A stretch of 64,000 nt of DNA from Cryptomeria japonica (lineage: Eukaryota; Streptophyta; Pinopsida; Cupressales; Cupressaceae). The stretch's first letter is position 1; each line of letters opens with the position of its first letter. A model generated the notes under the pieces. The model was given only the letters and a program-made list of their open reading frames with translations, had not been told where the DNA came from and did no database searches. Shown piece after piece: positions 1-12,537 of this stretch. Position numbers and translations under genes: made by a program. The stretch is taken from NCBI RefSeq assembly GCF_030272615.1, contig NC_081410.1:189243619-189307618 (forward strand). Reading direction: 5' to 3'.

Positions 1-2127
1 CTAGTCATTACATTAATGGTTTCCCTTAGGTTAGTTAGTGTATTTGGTATCATCATTTCATTAATTACAACATTGACCACAACACTACCAGGATCAATAT
101 ATTTGAGAACATTTTTTTTGCCTAACACAATACCCACCAGCTGTCCTACCACATGAATAGTTGTTGGGTCTTTTCTTTTTCATCTTGCATTTTTCAGGCA
201 TAACTCCTTAATAGTTTTGTTATAGACCAAGCACATATTTGATTGCCTATAACAATATGATTTTCACACTAATATTCTTAAGTTGGTCCAAGAAGTCATA
301 AGTTGGTTCAAGATCGATTTTTTGCACATTAAGCCTCTATAGAAATGGTGGTGTAGGAATTTTATTGAGCTCTGGTGTAGTCAAAAATATTTTGCTTGCT
401 AATGGAGGATTCAAATCAATTGAGGAAACATCTAAAGGAACCTTTGTAATAATTGGTCATTTTCAAGTAGCTAAAACCTTTCTAGAGTGAAATTGCACAT
501 TGTTAGCATCCAACTCATAGGTAGAGAATTGCTAAGCATCATTAGCATAGGCTTTCTGCATTGGACGATCATTGGGGTTAGGTGCAAGATTTGCTAGAAA
601 TTGCATGGACTTTGGTGGTTGTTGGGAAAGATTTGCAAGAATTGGCATTATGACAAGTTGTACAAGTGAGGCTTGTAACTATTATGGATATCCTGTATTA
701 AGATTTCCCCATGGTTGGTTACCCCTCTATGGTTTTTATTGCGGCAATTTTGGCTAAGGCACTTGATAATTAGGGAACTAAGTTTGAACTAGAAAAGATG
801 TCCATCCTCTAGGCAGATTATTTCATGGTGGAGTATCATATTTTTTCCAACTAGAACGAGGCTGATTTTGGTTAAAACTAATAAGAGTTGTTATAAGGCA
901 GAGGATTTGAGGCACACCTTGTCTTTGGTTCCATGACTTTTGTTGGGTGAGGTAAAAAAATTGGTCATCTTCATCTTCTAAAGCATTGAAATTAGGTTTT
1001 TTTGTCTATGCTTGTAATCCTTTTCCATCTATATTTTTTCCTCTTATAATAACAATGTAGCTAGTATTCAGTTTGAGAAGTCTCCACTTCTTCCCGCTTC
1101 CTCCTTTCTTCCAATGCATGCATTTGAGTAGGCTTATGGTTGATGATATGCCACGTCATTTCTATGAGTAGATTGCTAATCTCCATGCTAGAAACTCTTG
1201 TAGCTGATTTTGACATCAATGCTCTTATGATGTAGGTTTTCTTCATTGATGACCTCAAATAGTTCTCGGGGAGTTGGTAAATACCAACCCAAGTGGCTTG
1301 GGTGATATTTCTCCCTACCATTAAGTTCAATGCGTCAATGCAGTCTTCATCAACTCCTTAAAGAAAGGTAAACTTAAGAGAATATTCTCTAAACTAGTTG
1401 TGCTTGGATTTCTACAAATAGAACAAAAAATGTTCTACATAATCTCGTAATGGCTTGTCTTCCTTTAGAGTCATTTGAAAGATATCACCTCCTCACATGT
1501 CTCCTTTGTAATAATATTTGTATTTTTTCAAGAATTTATTCTTCATTGACTCTCAATCAGCTACAACATCTCTTCCTAAACTCATGAAAAATATCAAGAT
1601 AGAATCCTTGGGAGTAGTATATCAAACTCAAAAATAAAAATATTGGGTCCTCTAATAGGCCCATGAAAGTTTGGAAGAGCTAAAGGTTGTATGTTCTTGA
1701 GAGAAAAATTCCTCTCTTGGAAGACAATGGGAAAATGGAACATCAGTGTTTCATTATCTTATTCATTCCTCTCTTGGCAATTAGCATATCCCATGTTGGC
1801 TCTAGGTGGAGAGTTATGTGGTGTGGAATTATGGGATGAACTAGAGACAGCTTGAGAAGTGGGGGAAGTTGGTGGTTAATGGTATAGTTGATGTATTTTT
1901 TCCATGACTTCTTGAATGACCTGGTTATTAATATTAGGAAGGAATCTCCCACAATGGTCCCTCCTTCTTTGCATGAAATAATTATGACCCTTGTTCCAAT
2001 GTACATTCACAGGGTTAGTAAGAATTTGGGGGGTTTTCTCAAAATCTAAATATCCTACAAACTGAAAGAAATGCATTTTATTCCTAGAAAAGCATGAAAA
2101 ACTATGAACCAACCTAGATAACTTCAT
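1..2127 (-). pseudogene. Ty3/gypsy gag and aspartic-protease relic (truncated by window)
   Basis: Decayed LTR-retrotransposon polyprotein read right to left. The N-terminal end lies near 2127 (MKLSRLVHSFSCF...). Gag-like text follows in several frames, including a TLKEDKPLRDYVEHF stretch near 1430-1500 that resembles the conserved retrotransposon gag domain. Near 1-330 the minus strand reads a linker to the aspartic protease: LDQLKNIS, a PTTIHVVGQLAG-like segment that is shifted here, and a terminal residue run ending in an INVMT-like motif at the window edge. Stops and frameshifts occur throughout, so no full protein is made. The protease active site, reverse transcriptase and integrase would lie to the left of base 1. 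Assignment to Ty3/gypsy rests on motif recall, not a search. Confidence 0.7.
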
Positions 2128-3201
2128 AATTTTATATCATCCCTAACAATGATGATGAAAGTGTCAATCCTTCTAATTCCAATTGACATTTTATGTTGGT
2201 TACAAGTCTCACAACTCAAGGATAATAATGCAAACCCAAAATCTTTCATGGTTTAGAGGCTACAATTACTTGTCAAACCAAGGGTCATCTAACTTGAAAT
2301 GGGACAATGCAACATGTGCATTATGAACTTATCCTAGTCTATTATCCCATGTTAATTGCAAAGGTTGTAGTAAAGGAAAGTTCAAGAAAAAAAGTACGAA
2401 AATTTATTACAACTAATAAGAAAATGTCAAAGAAAGAACAAGTATTGTGAAAGCAAAATGTGATAATTAAGTATTTCAATTCTAAGAAAAAAAAGCAATA
2501 ACATCAATGAAGTATCACTTACACTATCTAATTAAATCAGAATAATAACTACTATAAAAAATCAGTAAATAATTAAACACTATATAGTTGTTATGTGAAC
2601 CTGACAATAAACTGAACTAGAAAGATCCACTTAAACTATATGCATAAAATGAAACTAACTAAACTAGGAGTATCCTTACCTCAAGTGGTCTCCCTTGGGT
2701 AAGTACTCATTAAAAGATCACCGTCACACAAACAATTCAAGAGAGGCATTGTTATTCATTCATTCATTGCATACATACATGTCTTTCTTATGCAGTAATA
2801 TTCAAAAAATGAGAGGTTACCGTGGTCACAACATCATTTTCCTTTTCAGATTACAAGTGGACTCATTTATACCCTCAAATCCATGACTCAATCCATAACT
2901 AAATAGCACTCGATCTTCGGATATAGGAAGAGATTTATTGAACAAATAAAGAAAGCATAAATTGACTAAGAGTCCTATTAGGATTGAAACTCATAACTAA
3001 TCCAAGACATAAATATCCACTCAAAGCAATATAATAGACTACTAAATAACATGCCATCAGGTAGTTGGAAATGTTGAGGAAGAATTCCATGTCATATGTG
3101 ACATCCTCCAATAGATCTAAACACCTGGAACCACCTTTGACTAATTCAAAGCCAACTTTGCCTTCAACTAAAAGAACTTGTGTAGTATCGGCTATAAGAA
3201 C
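2128..3201. other. AT-rich stretch without recognisable gene
   Basis: Lies upstream (in minus-strand sense) of the gag relic and could be its leader or part of its 5' LTR. No primer-binding site matching initiator tRNA-Met and no LTR ends could be found. No convincing reading frame is present. Confidence 0.5.
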
Positions 3202-3915
3202 TGTAGACTCCTAAAGTTGTCCTAGCCAAATTAAATAAATATTTAATTTATTTAATTAATTCATTAATTCTTTTCCAGCCTTTCCTTATTTAAATTATTT
3301 ATTTATTTATTTAAATTATCCTTTCCCTAAATTAAATAAATATTTTATTTATTTAACTTGCCCCACCTCTTTTATTAATTAAATAAATCTTTATTGATTT
3401 AATTAATTCATTATATTTTTCCCTTCATGACACTTGTCATTCATCTCTTAATTTACTTCTAACCACCTCTCTAATATTTTCCTATTTCCTATACCTACCC
3501 TCTAATCTAAGTCAACCATTTATCCCTCCACCTCTTAATCCTAGCCCTCTATTTCTAGGGTGCTCTCTATAAAAGAGACATCTTCGTCTCTCTTTCATAA
3601 GGAGAAAGTGATCAAGTACTTATATTATGTTGAATTGCATACTCAACCACACTCATTTTCCATCGATCTCTTGTGCACTTAAAATTTGAGAGCAAAGTAC
3701 ATCAAGCAAGATCAATGGAGATAGGAGGACAATGATAACAAGCCCTTGGAGAATGCTAATGGTATAATCTTCCTTTATTTTATGTTTTTGCATGATCTTA
3801 GGTTTTTCATTGGTTTTATGTTAGATGATATTATAGAACTGGGGTTTTTTTGGTTGATTCCTTTAGGTTTTACAATAATTTTGATTTCCAATTCTAGCAT
3901 AAACAGGAACAATTG
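3202..3915 (+). mobile_element. LTR-like sequence, probably solo or 5' LTR
   Basis: Starts TGTAGACTCCTAAAG, close to the TGTAGACACCTAAAA start of the minus-strand LTR at 46663. It continues with the AT-rich TTAAATAAATATTTAA type of U3 seen in the other LTRs of this window. A TATA box (CTCTATAAAAGAGAC) lies near 3568, followed by a plausible leader. The 3' end is uncertain (about 3915) and no target-site duplication was found. The preceding bases are not purine-rich, so it is not obviously a 3' LTR. It points opposite to the gag relic on its left, so the two probably belong to different elements. Confidence 0.45.
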
Positions 3916-4274
3916 CATCCAATTTTGAGTAGAATGTTGCATATCAGTTTAGCAAACACAACATTACAAATCATAAGAATTATCTATCCACATTGATTAC
4001 ATACATATGTATCATATTCACATCCATTAAATAAACATATTGAGAGTGCTCATATGAGGACTTAATAGCAAAATAAGTCAAACTATAACTAAAGTCTGTG
4101 ATATTTATGCCATAAAATATTAACTAAAGTTTGTTATGCAGTTGTGAAAAATGGACAAAACACGAGCCTATCAATGTGGTATGTTGATAATCCAAAAAAA
4201 TGTGTGAAGATGATTCATGTTGAATGTGCACTTCAATTTTTTTATTTCTTTATTATGGAAAAATTATTTCAACG
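3916..4274. other. AT-rich spacer, nothing recognised
   Basis: No gene or repeat was recognised between the LTR-like block and the inverted repeat at 4275. Confidence 0.5.
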
Positions 4275-4323
4275 GGGTAAGTGCACCAAGATGGTGTGCA
4301 AAAAGGGGGGTATAAGTGGACAC
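4275..4323 (+). repeat. Left terminal inverted repeat
   Basis: 29 bases are perfectly inverted against 14747-14775. A further 10 bases (4314-4323) match 14736-14745 after a short G-rich insertion unique to this end. Confidence 0.8.
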
Positions 4324-5279
4324 CTATTTTTTCAAATCAACTAAACCTGAAATTGGAGGAGCAATTCGAGAATTGTCCACTCAAAATATGAAGATACTCA
4401 AAGAACAAAGATTGTATTACTCTGAATCTAGTTTCCAAAATACTAATTTTTTTTCCAAAGTGGATAAGATTAAGGGGGTCAAATCCTTTACGCAAGAAAA
4501 ATAGTTCCTAATTTTTCTGAAAAACATAACATAGTGCCTGGCATGTGCATAAAAAAAATCATAGTTAGATTTATTATTTTGACAAATCCTTTGATAGAAA
4601 GATAAACTAAGAGTGACCACTAGAAGTTGTGTATTTTTTTGTAATTTTTTGTTGAGTATTTTTCTTTTAAATGATTTTTCAAAACAGGGACATCCTAAAA
4701 ATTAGATGCCTATTCATGCGCGAAGCATAACTTGCATGGAAATAATCAAAAATGCAAAAAAAAAATTAAGTGTAAAGAATAAAGTGCACTATAATAATAT
4801 ATAATTCCTTTTAAATTTGGATAAGTATATCAAAAGTTATTTAAAAAATGGTACACATACGTCTATGAGAACTATGAAGACACTAGTAAAAACAAAACTT
4901 TAATTTATTAATGTTGTCCAATTTTTTTTTTTAAATTATATTGTTAGAAAGCAAAGAAGATGTGTGAAATTATGGTGGTAATTTTACAAATACCCAGTTG
5001 ATGAGATGTAAACCTGATGACGACGAAGGTGAGAAACTAATTTGATAAAACAAAACACATAAAAAAGGAGGGAAATGAAGGGCAATCAAACTCCCAAGCC
5101 TCAACTTTGTCATCCAAAGCTATTAACGAGCCTAAACGCGCAAAAATGCGAATGGGTTTTTGAAAATAAAAGCACGAACAAGTTTCTTAAAATAAAAGTG
5201 CGAACAGGGTTTTAAATATAAAAGCTCATTCGCGTTTTTTAGACCAAAAACCCATATGGGTTATATTGACATAAAAACA

Positions 5280-5450
5280 TTCCAGTATATACAAATAGAT
5301 ATGTATGTATATCATATGTGTATACATATGTATATAACATGTCTATGTGTATGTATATACATATAATATTTGTATGTATATGTATATAATATGTGTATGT
5401 ATATATGTATGTAAAATACACACACATATAGATATATGCATGTATTCCCA
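5280..5450. repeat. Alternating TA/TG microsatellite
   Basis: Imperfect repeats of TATG, TGTA and CATA over about 170 bp. Reading frames across it give meaningless YIHT-type repeats and are not genes. Confidence 0.85.
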
Positions 5451-5451
5451 C

Positions 5452-5453
5452 CA

Positions 5454-5523
<70 letters not shown>
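5452..5523. repeat. (CT)n microsatellite
   Basis: About 70 bp of nearly pure CT dinucleotide, directly before the satellite array. The opposite strand is (AG)n. Confidence 0.95.
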
Positions 5524-5527
<4 letters not shown>

Positions 5528-5529
5528 TC

Positions 5530-8499
5530 CCTTAGGACCCCACATGACCCCTAACAACACCATACAAGGTCCCTTAACACACCATATGACCCCTTAGGGC
5601 CATATGATGTTCTAAGGGGTCATCTGATGTTCTAACACATGTGCAATCCCATTAGGATCCAACATGACCCCCAACGACATCATATGACCCCTTACAAACA
5701 TATGGTGTCGTAAAGGATCATATGGTGTCCTAAGCAGTCATATGGTGTTACAATAAATGTGTGGCCCGTTAGGACCCCACATGACCCCTAACAACACTAT
5801 ATGACTCCTTGGTTTGCCATGTGGCCTCTTAGGAGAATATGATGTCCTAAGGGGTAAAATGGTGTCCTAAGGGTTCATATGTAATTGTAACACATGTGTG
5901 GCCCAATTAGGACCCCACACGACCCTTAACAACATCATGTGACCACTTAGCACACCACATGACCCCTTAGGAGCATATTATGTCCTAAGAGGTCATATGG
6001 TGTCTTAAGGGGTCATATGGTGTTGTAACACATGTGTGGAAACATTAGGACCCCACATGACCCCTAACGACACTATATGACCCCTTAGCAAACCACATGA
6101 CCCCTTAGGACCATATGATGTCCTAAGGGGTCCTATGGTGTCCTAAGGGGTCATACTGTGTTCTAACACATGTGTGGCCCCATTAGGACCCCACATGACC
6201 CTTAACAAGACCATATGACCCCTTAGCACACCATATGACCCCTTAGGAGTATATGATGCGCTAAGGGGTCATAAGGTGTCCTAAGGGTTCATATGATGTT
6301 CTAACACATATGTGGCCCCTTAGGAGCCCACATGACCCCTAACAACACCATATGGTCCTTTAACACACCATATGATCCCTTAGGAGCATATGATGTCCTA
6401 AGGGGTCATATGGTTTCCTACGGGGTCATATGGTGTTGTAACACATGTGTGGCACCATTACGACCCCACATGGTCCTTAATGACACCATATGACCCCTTA
6501 GCATACCACATGACCCCTTAAGACCATGTGATGTCCCAAGCACATATCATATGGCATCCTAAAGGGCCAGATGGTGTTGTAACACATGTGTGGCACCATT
6601 AGGACCCCACATGACCCCTAATGACACCATATGACCCCTTACGAGTATATGATGTCCTAAGGGGTCATATGGTGTTCTAACGACACCATATGACCCCTTA
6701 GCATAGCATGTGACCCCAAAGGATCATATGATGTCCTAAGGGATCATACAATGTCACTAGGGGTCATGTGGGGTCCTAATGGGGCCACACATGTGTTCGG
6801 ACCCCACGTGACCCTTAACGACACCACATGACCCCTTAGGACCATATAATGTCCTAAGCCCAGGTCATATGGCATCCTAAGGGGTCATATGGTGTTGTAA
6901 CACATGTGTGGTACCATTAGGACACCACATGACCCCTAATGACACCATATGATCTCGTAGCACACCACATGACCCCTTAGGACCATATGATTTCCTAAGG
7001 GGTCATATGGTGTCCTAATGGATCATATGGTGTTCTAACACATGTGTGGACCCATTAGGACCCCACAAGACCCCTAACAATACCATATGACCCCTTATCA
7101 CACCATATGACCCCTTGGGAGCATATATCCTAAGGGATCATATGGTGTCCTAAGGGGCCATATGGTGTTGTAACACGTGTGGCCCTATTAGGACCCCACA
7201 TGACCCCTAACTACACCATATGACCCCTTAGCACACCACATGACCCCTTAGGACCATATGATGTTCTAAGGGGTTGTATGGTGTCCTAATATGGTCATAT
7301 ATCTTTCTAACACATGTGTAGCCCCATTAGGAGCCCACAAGACCCCTAAGGGCACCATATGACCCCTTAGCATACCATATGCCCTCTTAGGACCATATGA
7401 TGTCCTAAGGGGTCATATGGTGTCCGAAGGGGTCATATGATATCTTAACACATGTGTGGTCCCATTAGGATCCCGCATGACCCCTAAAAACACCACAAGA
7501 CCCCTTAGATCACCATATGACCCCTTATGAGCATATGATATCCTCTCGAGTCATATGGTGTCTTGAGGGGTCATATGGTTTTGTAACACATGTGTGGCCC
7601 CATTAGGGCCCCACATGACCCCTAATAACACCATATGACCCTTTAGCACACCACATGACCCCTTAGGACCATATGATGTCCTAAGGGGTCCTATGGTGTC
7701 CTAAGGGGTCATATGGTGTTCTAACAAATGTGTGGCCCCATTAGGACCCCACATGACCCTTAACAACATGTCATACAACCCCTTATCACACCATATGTCC
7801 CCTTAGGAGCATATGATATCCTAAGGGGTATGACCCCTTAGGACACCACATGACCCCTTAGAACCATATGATGTCCTAAGCTCAGGTCATATGGCATCCT
7901 AAGGGGTCATATGGTGTTGTAACACATGTGTGGCATCATTAGGACCCCACATGACCCCTAACGACTCCATATGACCCCTTAGCACACCATATGACCCCTT
8001 AGGACCATATAATATCCTAAGTGGTCATATGGTGTCCTAAGGATTCATGTGGTGTTCTAACACATGTATGGCCCCATTAGGACCCCACAAGACCCCTAAC
8101 AACACCATATGACTCCTTAGCACACCATATGACCCCTTAGGAGCATATGATGTCCTAAGGGGACGTATGGTGTCCTAAGGAGTCATATGGTGTTGTACCA
8201 CATGTGTGGCACCATTAGGACCCCACATGACCCCTAACTACACCATATGACCCCTTAGCACACCACATGACCCCTTAGGACCATATGATGTCCTAAGGGG
8301 TCGTATGGTGTCCTAATGGGTCATATGGTGTTCTAACACATGTGTGGCCCCATTAGGACCTCACAAGACCCCTAATGACACCATATGACCCCTTAGCACA
8401 CCATATGACCCCTTAGGACCATATGATGTCCTAAGGGGTCGTATGGTGTCCTAAGGGGTTGTATGATGTCCTAACACATGTGTGGCCCCATTAGGACCC

Positions 8500-8500
<1 letters not shown>
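5530..8500. repeat. ~138-bp palindrome-rich satellite array
   Basis: About twenty copies of a ~138-bp unit, marked by AACACATGTGTGGCCCCATT at roughly 5889, 6027, 6163, 6440, 6581, 6899, 7037, 7307, 7447, 7586, 7723, 7920, 8335 and 8473, with variants between. Within each unit CATATGACCCCTTAGG and its reverse complement CCTAAGGGGTCATATG alternate, so the unit is made of short inverted modules. The register is broken at about 6660-6830, where a CCACACATGTGT segment appears in reverse orientation, and again near 7800. No coding sequence is present. Confidence 0.9.
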
Positions 8501-8965
<465 letters not shown>

Positions 8966-9420
8966 TAAGTAAAGCGCATACGGGTTTTTAATATAAGAAG
9001 CACATATGGGTTATTGGAATAATGAATGTTGGTTCATTGGTATATTTTAGGGACTAAATACATGAATGGGTTAACTAAAAGTAACTCGTACGTGTTTCTT
9101 TCACATGATTTTATTTGGTCAATGGCCTCAACCACCACAAAATGACTTTTGGAACTTGTTGAAGGCCCCTTTGCAACTAATTCTACAATTCTACGATAGT
9201 TTTATGTCAAAGTAAGCGAACAAGTTGTTTTGTATGAGTTCAAATGATTGAATTGTTGTTGTAATTGGTTTGTTCAATGTTATTATGATTGTTTAATAAT
9301 TTTGATTATTAAAAACAATGATAATACTCATTTTTATGGTGATTTTATTGTATAATTTTTTGTAACATATATGTGCAAAATCATTCTATTTAGGTCAATC
9401 ATTATTAAAAATGTGAAAGA
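8966..9420. other. Subterminal-motif-bearing spacer
   Basis: AT-rich sequence containing copies of the GGGTTTTTAATATAA and CACATATGGGTTATT type also found near 5150-5260. No gene was recognised before the reading frame that starts near 9420. Confidence 0.4.
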
Positions 9421-10921
9421 ACAAGCAAGGAACATCCAAACAATGAGAGGCTGAAAAGGAAAGACAAAGGCAACATATGAAGAGACTACGTGAACTAAGA
9501 ACAATGTTACAAGAAGGTATGCCATCTACATAATCTCAATTAGATGTACCAAATGAACCTAAAGCAATTGAAGAAGAAATCACAATCAACAATCAAACAA
9601 ACGATGAACATGCACCAACTACATTTGATTTACCAAATGAACCTAATGCAATTGAAGAAGAGACCACGATCAATAATCAATCAAATGATGCACATGCACC
9701 AAATCAATTTGATTTACCAAATGAACCTAATGCAATTGAAGAAGAGACCACAATGAAAAATCAATCAAATGATGAACATACACCAACTCAATTTGATGCA
9801 ATGAATGTACCTAATGCACATAATGCACCAAAGTTAACACCTCCTAGAAGTATTCGTAGGAAACCAAAGTATCTGATTGACATCGATGAGAATATTTTGA
9901 AGCCAATTCTCGATAAATTACATGAACAAACTTGTAGAAGAATGGTTAAATGAATATGCAACACTATTTTCAAAGCTTAAATCAAACTGCAAGATGCCAA
10001 TTAATTGTTCAAATGGTTAGAAATTTGAAATTTAGAGAGACAATGAAAATTCTTGGCTCAAGATCATCTGAAAATAATAGTGAAAGAACTATTGTGAGAA
10101 ATATATTTTGATCCATATCAAGCAATTGGTTCAAAATCACATACTAAAGATTCTAATATTACTAGACGTGTTATTACATCAACCATAATGAGCAAGAAAA
10201 AAAAAAAAGATAATTTAATCAACAAAACAAGTAAGTCATTAAACATAAGTAGAATAACATTACATAGACCATTAGAGAGGTGGGAGAAAATAGAGGATCC
10301 TAACAATAATTATCTTTGGGCATTCTCGAGAAGATTACCACGCAAAGACAAGGCTATTGTTGATGCACTAAGAACATTAATTGAAATTTTTTGGCATGAA
10401 AACACAAGGGTTTCGCCCAGCCAAAGAGATATTGTTAGAAGGCGAATTGGATCTAGAATTCATGAGCCATATGCCAAACACTATTTGGATATGACTCAAA
10501 TAAAATTGTATGAAAGATTACTCAAAGATTTTTTGAAATGGCAAAACCTTTTTATGTTAAGATTAATCATGTATGCACCACGTGTTGTTGTAGGATTCAT
10601 ATTGAATTTTCCATGCACTATTATATTTATCATCATATATGTTATACTTTTCACACTAATGATGTTTTGCATGAATGCAGTATACAAGCACCTCCTAAGT
10701 CACCAAGGGAATTTATTTCAAGTGTGCTATGTAAAAGAGATGATGATTGCATTTATTATAAGATGATGTGTTTGAAAGGTTCTTGTGCTACATGTGGTGG
10801 TTTGCAACATTTACCTAGATGTGCACATTTGGATAGCACACATGAAATTGGTAGGAAACTAGTTTATTTTGGAACATACAAGATAGTCACATGTGGGGTT
10901 ATGGATTTATTGGTACTTTGA
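9421..10921 (+). pseudogene. Decayed transposon-encoded protein with 28-residue repeats and Cys-rich C-terminus
   Basis: A plus-strand reading frame, broken by stops and probably introns. It begins with a basic segment (KERQRQHMKRLRELRT), then three 28-residue repeats of the form PNEPNAIEEETTINNQSND (9549-9800), then RSIRRKPKYLIDIDENILKPI. After frame breaks it resumes as NYLWAFSRRLPRKDKAIVDAL and VSPSQRDIVRRRIGSRIHEP near 10300-10470. From about 10538 a Cys-rich part reads TTCCCRIHIEF, then CLKGSCATCGGLQHLPRCAHL, which looks like metal-binding cysteine pairs. I do not recognise the family with certainty. The position inside the inverted repeats suggests a transposon gene. Confidence 0.5.
9549..9800 (+). 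repeat. 3 x 84-bp in-frame tandem repeat
   Basis: Copies start at 9549, 9633 and 9717, each opening CCAAATGAACCTAA. The 84-bp period keeps the frame and encodes an acidic, Asn-rich 28-residue unit. Confidence 0.9.
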
Positions 10922-11150
10922 TGACCACAAATAACACTATATGATCCTATATTTGTGGTGGATCATCAAAAGCGAGCCTCTTTGATGCAGTACGTGACTG
11001 TGTAGATGGCTGCACAACCACAATTCAAAAGCCAAGTTAGATTCCTTTTGTAGAAAATTGTTCACAATTATCAAAACAACTATACATTCAACTATAATTT
11101 CTTTGCAACTGAATTATAAATTACCTCATGTGTTGATCTCAGATCAACCA
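10922..11150. other. Spacer between convergent transposon genes
   Basis: No recognisable gene. Contains the 3' ends of the two flanking decayed genes. Confidence 0.4.
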
Positions 11151-12451
11151 TCTTTTCCCTCCTTTCCTTGTTAGTCTTAGGAGTCCTTTGAAATTGGAAC
11201 TTGAGAGGATCCATGTTATGCCCAAATTGCAAATGGGCCTATTGTAGGTTAAATACAATTAATACAAGGTAATAACATATATAGATCAAAAACACTAAAA
11301 ATCTACAATATATAGAACAAAAGCATACTGGAGCCTAAGATGCTTCTCCTGTTGACCTAGGAGGGCTCACCATTGATGAAGCAACTATGGCTATTTCCTG
11401 TATGAAAAATGATAAGATTATAATGTATCTAAAGTTCAAATGTACATGTGCATATAATCATCAAATAAAGAAAATAAAGAAGAGATACATACCTCTTCTA
11501 TAATAACCCAATCTATCAAGCATGACCCAGATAACACAATAAAATCTATATGCACTTCAATCAATCTCATAAATAATACAAAATAAGAATTTCCTTAAAT
11601 GAACATTTATCATTTGTTAAATCATAAGATAGTAAAGTAAAGAAGACTTATCTTTCTATGTAACTTGAAAAGAAGTAGACTCTTTCTCCACACTATTCCC
11701 TCCTCAAGGATACCCAAGAACTAGATCCGCAAAAGATCAAATCCTTCTTCGTAGAACAAGCTCCTTCTTCCAACTCCCCTTCTTTAAAATCCCCCCTTCT
11801 GCAATTCTAATGGCAATCTCCTTCCAAAACATCTAAAATCCTGCAATATCACTACAAAATTTCTCCTACAAATAACATGATATTGAAAACAAACATCATA
11901 AGAATTCAAAGACTATTTAATCACAAAAACAATGAACTCCCCTTTTTCAAAAATCTAGAATTCAATATATAGAAAAGAGAGCCATTTTCCTACTACCAAA
12001 GTAATTAATTGAATTTGAGATTCTTTTCTCAAAATATTCCCATGCAAAAATGATTATTGTCATAGTGGGGGTTACATGCAAAAATTTGAATTTGAATTTT
12101 CCTCCATTTTATCAAAAATGAATTTTGTAACTCCTTTGACATTAAAAAAAAGCCATGAATAGAATTATTCTTGTCATAGAATAATTTTTTAACTCCCATG
12201 TCATATATTTGCTAAATATAATATTTATTCCTTAATATTTTGAATTTGAAAATTTCTTTTCTAGAATCTTCTTATTTCTCCTACACCATGTGCTCAATTA
12301 GAATATTGAGGAAATAAATAATTTCCAAGTAAATTATGACCTCACGACTATGTCGCCACTATTTAATTATTCTTTTTAAACTAATTTCATCCTTATTCAA
12401 TTTTCATCTCCAACTAACATTGCTCATAAAATTAATAATAATATTAATAAC

Positions 12452-12537
<86 letters not shown>

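Noticed and set aside
3746-3928. Short Phe/Ile-rich frame in the plus-strand LTR-like block
   Set aside because: Chance open frame in T-rich sequence; no domain.
5239-5563. Tyr/Ile/His/Thr-rich frames on both strands
   Set aside because: Products of the TA/TG microsatellite and CT tract.
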